From: JAGTVB01 sp964624765
GTDB lineage: Bacteria > Pseudomonadota > Gammaproteobacteria > HK1
DNA length: 9,253 nucleotides
NCBI GenBank assembly: GCA_964624765.1
Contig: CAZUZO010000136.1
Span: 1 to 9,253, forward strand
Direction: 5' to 3'
The notes beneath the pieces were generated by a model. That model saw nothing but the letters and a program-made list of their open reading frames with translations, did not search any database and was not told the DNA's origin. Both the position numbers and the translations under genes were made by a program. Shown one piece after another: positions 1-6,465 of this stretch (the stretch's first letter is position 1; every line of letters starts with the position of its first letter).

Positions 1-1
1 C

Positions 2-958
2 CAACCTCCGCCGGCACGATCCGTCCTCAACAGTCTGGAATCCATATTGAGCCTAGAAGAATTGGGCTGTCTGCAATGCCATCACGGCAGTGGGATGCGG
101 GCTGATGGAACACCGATCGATCCGGCTTCCTACCAGCCGAGTTGTGCAGACTGTCACGATTCGACACAGGGCGATCCGGGGCCAGTCAATGATCCCGAGA
201 TCTGTCTTGAATGCCATGGCAGACAAGCCACAGAGCATCTGGCAGAGCTACCGGACGTGCATCGAGAGGCCGGTTTCACGTGTACGAGCTGCCACACCCC
301 GCGCGAAATGCACGGTGACGGGAATCCCCACAGCTCAATGCTCTCCCCCGGTGCCAGGGGCGTTCAGTGTGAGCACTGCCATCTCGACGATCACAATCCC
401 GCACCGCGGCCTTCGCTGGCCAATCCTTATCACGAAATTCATGCCAAGCGCGTCGATTGCTCAGCCTGCCATGCCTCGACGATGCTCGTGTGCAGCAACT
501 GCCATGTCCCCGGCAGCGGGCAACCCATCGGCATCCACCAGGGTTTCAAGATGTTGGTGCAGGGCACCCGCGATGACAAGGTACATGCCGCAACCTACAT
601 GTCCATCACGACGGACGACGAGAAGACGTTTTATACCATTGCGCCCAGGCACACCCACTCGATCGTGCGAAATGGGGTGGCTTCCTGCGCTGACTGCCAC
701 CACAACCAAGCGGTTCAACAGTACCTGGCGGAAGGCACGATCACCGTCCTTGGCGACCAGGACGGCAAGCCCGCCTTTGCCCAGGGCATACTGCCGATCC
801 CGGAGGACTGGCAACAAGCCCTGCAGTTCGCTTTCTGGAAGTATGAGAACGGTACCTGGAAGTTTGTCAAGAACGATGCGGACCAGACCCAGATGCTGTT
901 CGCGATGCCGCTGAGCGCTCATCAGATGAGAGCCTTGGCACGCGAAATTGGGCAGTAG
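2..958 (+). CDS. Multiheme c-type cytochrome, 5'-truncated by the window edge
   Basis: The frame is open from base 2 to the TAG at 956-958. Eight CxxCH heme-attachment motifs are visible, with first cysteines at residues 8, 33, 53, 79, 108, 138, 149 and 214 counted from a TTG at 47. Extra histidines, such as those in YHEIHAKR before the sixth site, could be distal ligands. About 85 heme-free residues follow the last motif. The product should be exported and mature in the periplasm as an electron carrier or multiheme reductase. The TTG at 47 is unlikely to be the true start: no signal peptide follows it, the frame stays open upstream, and no ATG or GTG occurs in that frame before it. The full gene therefore begins outside the window and may carry more hemes. 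I cannot assign a substrate. Eight visible sites would fit an octaheme-type protein, but the missing N-terminus prevents a family call. Confidence 0.85.
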   Translation, partial: QPPPARSVLNSLESILSLEELGCLQCHHGSGMRADGTPIDPASYQPSCADCHDSTQGDPGPVNDPEICLECHGRQATEHLAELPDVHREAGFTCTSCHTPREMHGDGNPHSSMLSPGARGVQCEHCHLDDHNPAPRPSLANPYHEIHAKRVDCSACHASTMLVCSNCHVPGSGQPIGIHQGFKMLVQGTRDDKVHAATYMSITTDDEKTFYTIAPRHTHSIVRNGVASCADCHHNQAVQQYLAEGTITVLGDQDGKPAFAQGILPIPEDWQQALQFAFWKYENGTWKFVKNDADQTQMLFAMPLSAHQMRALAREIGQ

Positions 959-1019
959 TCGGGCAGGCCCGGCAAGCCTATACAAGGGTGGCTAAGAAAC
1001 GTCGCCCCGCCAGGGCTAT

Positions 1020-1248
1020 GTGCGCATCCCGTTCTTCAAGCGCGAGGACTTCATCCGACTCTACCGACTGGCCATCGAATCCGGCATCGAGACCGACTAT
1101 GCCGAGCGGGTGCTGTGGGAACGGGGCCTGGGGGCCGGCCGAAGCGGTCGCCGTTTACCGGCGCTGCCAGCGGCTCTTCGCCACCACCGTCGGCCGTTTG
1201 CCCAGCCCCGCGACGGCGGATCTCTACCGCTCCATGGGGGCGAGTTAG
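1020..1248 (+). pseudogene. Frameshifted remnant of a MalT/BTAD-like transcriptional activator
   Basis: No intact gene is seen, but two frames carry protein-like sequence that joins into one product. From GTG 1020 the first frame reads FFKREDFIRLYRLAIESGIE and continues to WERGLG near 1133. The next frame then continues as GPAEAVAVYRRCQRLF and ends LPSPATADLYRSMGAS at the TAG of 1246-1248. The first piece resembles the linker (GIEtdYv..lirrrgL.P) that precedes the winged-helix/BTAD part in MalT-like activators. The second resembles the C-terminal end of a BTAD domain (AlavYrrC...lg..PSpeT..LYr). The DNA-binding and most BTAD sequence that should lie between them is missing, which suggests an out-of-frame internal deletion near 1125-1137. 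The N-terminal ATPase part is also absent. The family assignment comes from remembered motifs and is tentative; a tiny unrelated gene with a sequencing frameshift is the alternative. Confidence 0.5.
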
Positions 1249-1350
1249 CCCGAACACGCATTCCCCTCGCTTCGCGCTCCTTCGCTCCCAGTCCCCCACT
1301 CCTCGCCAGCACTGCCGGACCGGCTGTCCCATCGGCCGCAGCAGGGGCCG
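1249..1350. other. Short convergent intergenic region
   Basis: This 102-base gap separates the regulator remnant (plus) from the end of the FadL-type gene (minus). It contains a low-complexity stretch with repeated cgctTCGC/ccTTCGCTCC units near 1263-1290 and GC-rich segments. I found no clear hairpin followed by a T-run for either direction, so no terminator is called. Confidence 0.4.
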
Positions 1351-2655
1351 TTACCAGAGGCGGCTGAGGGTGGCAAAAACGGCCAGCGATTCATTTTCCT
1401 CGACGGCATCGGCACCGAAGGGTAGGTCCGGATTGGTATAGACCACCTCGCTGTGGACCCGGTATTCGATCGCCCCATCCAGCCGCCAGCGGGCGTTGAA
1501 CCGGTACCCGGCCCCAGCAGTCAGGTGATGTTCCGTGATCGCAGCGAGCAACGGGTCCAGGGTCGACGCATTGGTGGGATCTCGACCGTAGTTGTAACCC
1601 ATTCGCAAGACCCAATCAGGGGTCAACTGGTACGCGCCACCCACCGCCACCACCCACTGATCTCGCCAGCCGGCACGACTGCGCAGGATCAGCTCTGGCG
1701 GGGCCGAGGCATGATCGGGATTTCGCGCCACCAATGTGGTCTCGGATACAGCCTTGGCCCAATTGATCCAACCGATATCCAAGGCCACCAGCAAGCGTTC
1801 ATTGGGCTCAAAAGCCGCCCCCACCACCAGTTCCTGCGCAGTGCCGAGCCCCTCGAGGGTCACATCACGATAGGTGATCCGGCCCATTCCGGCCGCGCTC
1901 ATGTTGGATACCAGCTCTCCGCCATCGAAGTCGAGATCGGCCTTCGTGGTATAGGCGATGCCGAGCTTGAGCCGGTCGTTGACGCGGTACAAGGCGCCGA
2001 GCTTGACGGCCAAGCCGATGGCGCCCATGTCATCGAGGCTGAAGCCGAAGAAACTGCGCGACACCTGCGCGGGATCGAGAAAAGAGGTGTTGGGAAACAC
2101 CTCCTGATCGAGGACCGAGTAAGTTACGAGCACAGTGAGCCCGAGGGAAAGATCGTTTGTGACCTGATAACCCACCCCTGGCGTGAGCTGCAAGATCCCC
2201 AGGGTGGATTTGAGGGTATCTCGGGTGCCGAACGCGGTGGCGAGATCCGGGTATTCATAGCCGGCACCGCCCTGCACGAAGGAGCCGATGCCGAGGCTCA
2301 GCGGCACCCGTTGCAACCGGTGGGCATAGCCAAAGTTCGCTCCCGGGATGGGAGTATTCTCGGTGCCCACGTCATTGCCCAGCGAGTCCTTGTGGCGCAA
2401 GTTGAGGGCAAAGGCAGCGCCTAGGGTGCTATCGAGGCGCCGGGTGGTGATCTGGGAAAGACCGGCTGGATTGACGTTGAGCGCCGAGGTGTCCCGCGCC
2501 ACCGCGACATCGGCGCCGCCCATAGCGACGGATTCGGCGCCAAAACCGATGAGATTGAGGCCGTTGGTGGCGAGCACCGATTCGACAAGGCCCGCAAACA
2601 CCAGAATGCTGAATATGACCTTGCGGGCAACGGCATTTACCGGAACACTCGACAC
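1351..2655 (-). CDS. FadL/OmpP1/TodX-family outer-membrane channel
   Basis: The 434-residue product is close to the usual FadL length. Residues 1-29 look like a Sec signal peptide: RK at 11-12, a hydrophobic core VIFSILVFAGLV, and likely cleavage after VLA. The mature start NGLNLIGFGAESVAMGGADV, followed by ARDTSALNVNPAGL, is the hallmark N-terminal segment of this family, whose hatch lies in a 14-strand barrel. Alternating beta strands follow, and the protein ends in LSRLW, a C-terminal aromatic typical of BAM-inserted barrels. Family members carry long-chain fatty acids, aromatics or other hydrophobic compounds across the outer membrane; the substrate here is unknown. The start is a GTG at 2655-2653. 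An in-frame stop lies a short way upstream with no ATG between, which supports this start, although the AGAGAG ribosome-site candidate is about 14 bases away. No other gene is co-directional beside it, so it is probably monocistronic. Confidence 0.9.
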   Translation of the reverse strand: MSSVPVNAVARKVIFSILVFAGLVESVLATNGLNLIGFGAESVAMGGADVAVARDTSALNVNPAGLSQITTRRLDSTLGAAFALNLRHKDSLGNDVGTENTPIPGANFGYAHRLQRVPLSLGIGSFVQGGAGYEYPDLATAFGTRDTLKSTLGILQLTPGVGYQVTNDLSLGLTVLVTYSVLDQEVFPNTSFLDPAQVSRSFFGFSLDDMGAIGLAVKLGALYRVNDRLKLGIAYTTKADLDFDGGELVSNMSAAGMGRITYRDVTLEGLGTAQELVVGAAFEPNERLLVALDIGWINWAKAVSETTLVARNPDHASAPPELILRSRAGWRDQWVVAVGGAYQLTPDWVLRMGYNYGRDPTNASTLDPLLAAITEHHLTAGAGYRFNARWRLDGAIEYRVHSEVVYTNPDLPFGADAVEENESLAVFATLSRLW

Positions 2656-2856
2656 GGCAGTGGCGGCAGCTCTCTGCGGATGTTCTGGTCAGGGTTCTCC
2701 AGGCTACCCAAAAACACCGAGGAGTCCTACGGAAAAAAGAGGATATATGCCCCGGTCAATTGGTTCTCACCGTTATGTCGGTCCGTCAGGCCCGCCATGA
2801 TGAGCCGTCGGGGTCTACCAACGTATCGCTTGCTCGACGGTGGCCATCCTTGGCGA

Positions 2857-2886
2857 CTGGATTCCGGCTTCCTAGCCGGAATGACG
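2857..2886. repeat. Dispersed palindromic intergenic repeat (ATTCCGGCT/AGCCGGAAT)
   Basis: A perfect 9-base inverted repeat is present: ATTCCGGCT at 2861-2869 and AGCCGGAAT at 2874-2882, with loop TCCT. It is flanked by CTGG on the left and GACGG on the right. The unit matches the widespread proteobacterial intergenic repeat of the form ctggATTCCGGC...GCCGGAATgacgg, recognised from memory. Only one full copy lies in this window, so its repeat status here is inferred from that resemblance. Confidence 0.6.
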
Positions 2887-3001
2887 GGCGTATTCATCTG
2901 GATTCTACGCGTTAGCCAGCAGAACACATCCACCCTGGAGGATTCGCGCTGCTGCCTTTGGTTTGGCACCGCTCGCCCAACGTGAGAGCTCCCGGCCCGC
3001 T

Positions 3002-3049
3002 GGTCACGGTGGATAGCGCAATCGGTGACCTATCTGTAACGCCGGTCAC
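3002..3049. promoter_or_regulatory. GGTCAC half-site cluster upstream of the response regulator
   Basis: GGTCAC occurs at 3002-3007 and 3044-3049, with the inverted form GTGACC at 3025-3030 between them. The 3025/3044 pair forms a dyad with a 13-base spacer. The cluster lies 53-100 bases before the ATG at 3102, a normal place for an operator. Another GGTCAC sits directly before the phosphatase start. The binding protein is unknown; the adjacent OmpR-type regulator is one candidate. Confidence 0.35.
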
Positions 3050-3062
3050 ATTAACCTGGGGC

Positions 3063-3088
3063 TAGCGAAACACTTATCGGTTTAGCGA
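3063..3088 (+). promoter_or_regulatory. TAGCGA direct repeat with 20-base period
   Basis: TAGCGA occurs at 3063-3068 and again at 3083-3088, exactly 20 bases apart, about two helical turns. Direct repeats on one helix face are the usual site geometry for OmpR-family regulators, so autoregulation is possible. The second copy merges into GCGAGG at 3085-3090, the probable ribosome binding site of the regulator gene, 11 bases before its ATG. Confidence 0.3.
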
Positions 3089-3101
3089 GGTTGTTAAGAC
3101 G

Positions 3102-3830
3102 ATGGACGCCCGCACCCTACTGCCGCGCATTCTGGTCGTGGACGACGATCCCCGGGTTTGCCAGCTGCTAACGCGCTACCTCGATCAGGAAGGATTCCTG
3201 GTCGACAGCGCCTTAAGCGGGGCGGAATTGCGCCGGCACATGGCCACCCAGCCAGCAAACCTGGTCGTTCTCGACTTGACGCTGCCGGACGAGGATGGTT
3301 TGAGTCTCGTACGCCACCTGTGCCACCGGTCCACGGCGGCCATCATTATCCTCACCGACAAGGCCGATCCCCTGGATAAGGTGGTGGGCCTCGAGATGGG
3401 CGCAGATGACTACCTCACCAAACCCTTCGATCGGCGGGAGCTGTTAGCCCGCATCCGCAGCTTACTGCGCCGCCGAGCGCAGCACAGGGTGCCACCGGAG
3501 ATGACGCCACTGAGCATCGTCCAGTTCGCCGGCTGGCGGTTGGATCTGGCGGCACAGCAGCTCACCTCGCCAACCGGTGAGGAGGTTGGCTTGACCCGCC
3601 ATGAGTTTCAGCTGCTAGCGACACTGGTGCGCAAGCCGAATCGGGTGCTCACCCGCGACGAACTCCTGAGCGACGTCGCCGGCCGCAATGCCTACCCTTT
3701 CGATCGCGGCGTCGACGTCCTGGTCAGCAGGCTACGCAAGAAGATGGGCAGCGAAAGCGACAGGGGCAGTCTGATCAAGGCAGTGCGCGGCTTTGGGTAT
3801 AAACTCGCGGTCGACGTTCAGCTTCTCTAA
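3102..3830 (+). CDS. OmpR-family response regulator (receiver plus winged helix)
   Basis: The 242-residue protein has a receiver domain at about residues 9-125 and an OmpR/PhoB winged helix at about 145-238. Receiver residues are complete: acidic pocket D15/D16, phospho-acceptor D58 in VVLDLTLPDEDG, T85 in IIILTDK, and K107 in YLTKPF. The effector part shows GLTRHEFQLLATLVRKPNRV and ends in RVDVLVSRLRKKMG-like and IKAVRGFGYKL-like segments, as is standard for the family. It is a cytoplasmic phosphorylation-controlled transcription factor. The ATG start is supported by GAGG 11 bases upstream. No histidine kinase is adjacent, so its partner is unknown. The next gene begins 117 bases downstream on the same strand, so the regulator may control or be co-transcribed with the phosphatase cassette. 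Confidence 0.92.
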   Translation: MDARTLLPRILVVDDDPRVCQLLTRYLDQEGFLVDSALSGAELRRHMATQPANLVVLDLTLPDEDGLSLVRHLCHRSTAAIIILTDKADPLDKVVGLEMGADDYLTKPFDRRELLARIRSLLRRRAQHRVPPEMTPLSIVQFAGWRLDLAAQQLTSPTGEEVGLTRHEFQLLATLVRKPNRVLTRDELLSDVAGRNAYPFDRGVDVLVSRLRKKMGSESDRGSLIKAVRGFGYKLAVDVQLL

Positions 3831-3884
3831 CGCCAGAACGGGAACCGGCTGGCAACGCGGGGTCATCGGCGATCCCAAGACGCT

Positions 3885-3898
3885 GAGCGGTGCCGCTC
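3885..3898. promoter_or_regulatory. GAGCGG-TG-CCGCTC palindrome between regulator and phosphatase genes
   Basis: A 6-base perfect inverted repeat with a 2-base centre lies in the 117-base gap. The centre is too tight for a simple RNA loop and no T-run follows, so an operator fits better than an intrinsic terminator. The assignment is weak. Confidence 0.25.
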
Positions 3899-3947
3899 GC
3901 GCCTTGCCATCTAAAGCGGACCTCACCGGTTTCCGTTACAGGTCACT

Positions 3948-5663
3948 ATGGACCTACCCCCGCGGCGACGCCCGTCCGCCTTACCAGTCTCCCTGGATCC
4001 CTCGGATCTCCCCAGCCCCTCGCCGGCCGTGCTGCAGATCATCCGCGCCTGCTCCCGACAAGAGATCTCCAGCCGCCAGTTATCGCGCTTGGTGAATCTC
4101 GATACGGTCTTGACCGCCGCCCTGCTTCGCATCGTTAATTCCGCCTACTTCGGGTTTGCCGGGAAGATCAAGACCATCCCCCACGCCGTGACCATCCTCG
4201 GCACCCGTTCGCTTCGCAACCTGGTGCTTTGCATCTCGGTACGGGATGCCCTGCGGGCAAGAACCATCCCCGGCTTCGATCGAGCCGCCTATACCGACGA
4301 CGTCTTGCGCCGGGCGGTGTGTGCTCGGTGTCTTGGCACCAGCCAGGGCCTGGACGGTGATGAATGCTTCACCCTGGGTCTCTTGCAGGACTTCGGTCTG
4401 CTCGCCCTTTGTTACCTGCAGCCCGAGTACGCGCAACATTATGCCGAACTGCGGCGGGTCAGCCCGGAGGAGCGCTATCAGCTGGAAACCACCCACTTCG
4501 GTACCACCCACGACCGTGTCGGACAGGCGCTGGCCAGCGCCTGGGGGCTACCGAAGGAATTCGGCAGCGCCATCGGATGCCATCACGAGAGCGAAGAACC
4601 GAATTCGTCGGCCGAGCATAAACTGGCACGCATCGCGCAGGGTGCCGACTGGATGACAGCCGTTTTCACGGCCACCGCCAAACATGCCACCCTGACCGAC
4701 TGCCAGCGACAGCTCAAGGGCTTCTTCGGCATGGACACCGCGGCTTGCGAACGGATCCTGCAGCAAGCCAGCAAGTCCGTCGAGCAAGCGGCTGCCGATC
4801 TCGGCATGCAATTGCAAGAGCACATCAGCTTCGAGCAGGTCATGCGGGAGGCCAATCTCCGGCTGGCTGCAGAAAACATGAGCTACCAAGATCTGGTCTG
4901 GCGGCTTCAAGACACCCTTCAGGAACGCGATCGACTGGCCCATGAGCTCGATCGAGAACTCAAGCTGGCGCAAGAGATCCAACGCAGTCTGCTGCCCCCG
5001 AACGGCGATCCCTCATTACCCCTGACAGGCCTCAACATACCGGCCCGCGAGCTCTCAGGGGACTTCTATGACTACTTTCGTTTGCCCGACGGGCGCATCT
5101 ATTTCGGGCTGGCCGATGTGGCCGGGAAAGGCACTAACGCCGCCCTCCTCATGGTCAAGACCGGCACCTTATTCCGCTCCCTCGGAAGACGCCTCGCGGA
5201 ACCAGAGAAGCTGCTCCAAGAGATCAACGAGGAGCTTTGTGAAACAGCCATCCGAGGCATGTTTGTCACCATGGTGGCGGGCTTATATGACCCCCAGGCT
5301 GGGCTGCTACGCCTGGTCAATGCCGGCCATCCCCCAGCCCTACTGCTCTCGCCTCACGGGGAGCTGAGGGCCATCGCAGCGGCTGCCCCACCGCTTGGCA
5401 TCCTGCCCGGCCATGAGTTTCCAGCGCTGGACCTGGCCCTGGATGGACGGGCGCTCTATCTCTTCAGTGACGGGGTGATGGAGGGCAAGCTAGAGGATGG
5501 CAGCACCCTCGGTCTCAGCGGGTTGATACGGGTACTCTCAGCACTTCGCGCCCTACCCCCGGCCGCTCGCCTGCAAGCCGTTGCCTCGCGCCTAAAGCGA
5601 GCCAGCACCCTGATGGACGACATGACGCTGCTGGTACTGGAGGACATTCCCGGTGTCACCTAG
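3948..5663 (+). CDS. HDOD domain-PP2C/SpoIIE serine phosphatase fusion (RsbU-like)
   Basis: The 571-residue cytoplasmic protein joins two modules. Residues 20-225 form an HDOD domain: LPSPSPAVLQII, LVNLDTVLTAALLRIVNSAY, HAVTILGTRSLRNLVL and the LGLLQDFGLLAL segment, where GLLHDIG is typical; the HD-type catalytic pair is not retained. A probable helical linker spans about 295-345. Residues 345-567 are a PP2C/SpoIIE phosphatase with its metal-site motifs intact: GDFYD (D372), ADVAGKG (D390), LFSDGV (D508) and MDDMTL (D557/D558), plus the family signature NAGHPPALL. Such phosphatases dephosphorylate a serine or threonine on STAS-domain anti-anti-sigma proteins. The HDOD part probably receives the signal. 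The start follows GGTCAC closely and has only a weak ribosome site, so a nearby alternative start is possible. The stop overlaps the next gene by 11 bases, which implies translational coupling with its RsbW-like ATPase. Confidence 0.92.
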   Translation: MDLPPRRRPSALPVSLDPSDLPSPSPAVLQIIRACSRQEISSRQLSRLVNLDTVLTAALLRIVNSAYFGFAGKIKTIPHAVTILGTRSLRNLVLCISVRDALRARTIPGFDRAAYTDDVLRRAVCARCLGTSQGLDGDECFTLGLLQDFGLLALCYLQPEYAQHYAELRRVSPEERYQLETTHFGTTHDRVGQALASAWGLPKEFGSAIGCHHESEEPNSSAEHKLARIAQGADWMTAVFTATAKHATLTDCQRQLKGFFGMDTAACERILQQASKSVEQAAADLGMQLQEHISFEQVMREANLRLAAENMSYQDLVWRLQDTLQERDRLAHELDRELKLAQEIQRSLLPPNGDPSLPLTGLNIPARELSGDFYDYFRLPDGRIYFGLADVAGKGTNAALLMVKTGTLFRSLGRRLAEPEKLLQEINEELCETAIRGMFVTMVAGLYDPQAGLLRLVNAGHPPALLLSPHGELRAIAAAAPPLGILPGHEFPALDLALDGRALYLFSDGVMEGKLEDGSTLGLSGLIRVLSALRALPPAARLQAVASRLKRASTLMDDMTLLVLEDIPGVT

Positions 5664-6081
5664 GCTGCTGGCGCGGCTGCAGTTCCCGGCACGGGCGGAA
5701 AAGCTACGGACCCTGCGCGAGGGCATCCGTACCACCACCGCGCCCCTGGGACTGGGGCCGGCAGTGGTGGACGAGTTGGTGCTCGCTGTCAACGAGGCCT
5801 GCATGAACGTCATCCAGCACGCCTATGGTGCACAGGAAGGCCGCGACATCGTCCTCGACATCCTACATGACACCGACGAGCTCATCTTCCGACTTATCGA
5901 TTTCGCTCAGCCGATCGACAAGACGGCCATTCGCCGTCGCGATCTTTCCGAGCTTCGACCCGGTGGCCTGGGTCTACATATCATCGATCAGATCATGGAC
6001 TCCGCTCATTTCAAAGAGCCACCCCTCGGCGCAGGCAATCTGTTGGAGATGCGCAAGCGCATTCCCCGGCCCAGCGGCTAA
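5653..6081 (+). CDS. RsbW-like serine/threonine kinase, anti-sigma type (HATPase_c)
   Basis: The 142-residue protein is the size of a stand-alone RsbW/SpoIIAB-type GHKL ATPase. The N box is LVLAVNEACMNVIQHAYG, with E48 and N52 in the Mg-ATP positions. The G1 position reads IDFAQPID (D83), where the family usually has DxG, so alanine replaces that glycine. The glycine-rich lid is PGGLGLHIIDQIMD at 103-116. These proteins phosphorylate a STAS antagonist and often bind a sigma factor or other target. The GTG start at 5653 lies inside the end of the phosphatase gene (11-base overlap), so phosphatase and kinase are made together, as expected for opposing enzymes of one switch. No STAS gene is visible. 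Direct sigma-factor binding is not shown by the sequence. Confidence 0.88.
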   Translation: MSPRLLARLQFPARAEKLRTLREGIRTTTAPLGLGPAVVDELVLAVNEACMNVIQHAYGAQEGRDIVLDILHDTDELIFRLIDFAQPIDKTAIRRRDLSELRPGGLGLHIIDQIMDSAHFKEPPLGAGNLLEMRKRIPRPSG

Positions 6082-6088
6082 CCGCTGG
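6071..6088. terminator. Hairpin spanning the stop codon of the RsbW-like gene
   Basis: CCAGCGG (6071-6077) and CCGCTGG (6082-6088) form a perfect 7-base GC-rich stem with loop CTAA, which contains most of the TAA stop codon at 6079-6081. No T-run follows on the plus strand, so it is not a standard intrinsic terminator. It may be an atypical terminator, a 3' stabiliser, or chance in GC-rich DNA. Confidence 0.35.
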
Positions 6089-6108
6089 CGATACCGAGGA
6101 GCCCATCA

Positions 6109-6459
6109 CTATGGTTTAGGTTGGGCTTGGATGGAGACGTGTTGACGATCGAGCTCTTCCAAGGCCCATTCCAACAGCGCACTACTGCCCATGGCAACGG
6201 ATCCGACAATGTGCTCCTGCAAGCGTGCCCGAAGCACCTCCGAGATGGGAATATTGAGCATCGTCGTGGCACGCTTTCGGGTCGGTTTGCCCATGATCAC
6301 CACATCCGCTCCACCCTCTCGAATGTCGATCGCAAACATGCCACTGCCCGACCTGTTGGAAACGTCCTTCCCGGTTATCCGAGGCTGGCTCCGAGCCGAC
6401 CCGCTGTCCGCTCTACAGTCGATCGCCCCACTTTTTTTCGTCTGCACGCTGTTGGACAT
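6109..6459 (-). CDS. Small probable ribbon-helix-helix (CopG/MetJ/Arc-type) protein
   Basis: The 116-residue protein has no close family that I recognise. Residues 60-105 fit a ribbon-helix-helix pattern: basic TRKR, then a strand-like ATTMLNIPIS, helix EVLRARLQEHIV, a turn GSVAMGSS, and helix ALLEWALEELDRQ. Residues 1-59 are polar and Gly/Ser-rich, probably flexible, and the tail QAQPKP is short. The ATG at 6459-6457 is well supported by GGAGGT (plus-strand 6466-6471) six bases upstream, the best ribosome site in the window. The gene faces the RsbW-like gene with only 27 bases between them and lies 234 bases downstream of the FixJ-like gene on the same strand. An RHH protein would usually be a dimeric repressor. 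No toxin gene is beside it. The function is not known. Confidence 0.65.
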   Translation of the reverse strand: MSNSVQTKKSGAIDCRADSGSARSQPRITGKDVSNRSGSGMFAIDIREGGADVVIMGKPTRKRATTMLNIPISEVLRARLQEHIVGSVAMGSSALLEWALEELDRQHVSIQAQPKP

Positions 6460-6465
6460 CGCATT

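Larger units (their letters stand above)
2656..3101. other. 446-base intergenic region between divergent genes
   Basis: This stretch separates the divergent FadL-type and response-regulator genes and must hold both promoters. The ORFs that can be drawn through it are repeat-derived: they read as LDSGFLAGMTG on one strand and PVIPARKPESS on the other, the usual translations of a common palindromic intergenic repeat. The region holds that repeat (2857-2886), GGTCAC half-sites (3002-3049) and a 20-base-spaced direct repeat (3063-3088). TTGACC on the minus strand near 2755-2760 and an AT-rich tatata patch near 2743-2748 could belong to the FadL-type promoter, but their spacing is not canonical, so no promoter is called. 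Confidence 0.6.

Noticed and set aside
47..958. TTG at 47 as the true cytochrome start
   Set aside because: No signal peptide follows it, although c-type cytochromes must be exported, and the frame stays open to the window edge.
988..1248. A single intact 86-codon gene starting at 988
   Set aside because: The first half of this frame is low-quality Ser/Arg/Pro-rich sequence, while the neighbouring frame carries the protein-like sequence up to the frame change. The remnant explanation fits better.
1453..2424. Long plus-strand ORF (323 codons) opposite the FadL-type gene
   Set aside because: It is a shadow of a gene with a signal peptide, family signature and proper C-terminal end. The plus-strand product shows no domain and no ribosome site.
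2680..2985. Possible small ORFs on both strands in the intergenic region
   Set aside because: They run through the palindromic repeat and give its usual translations (LDSGFLAGMTG, PVIPARKPESS), so they are not genes.
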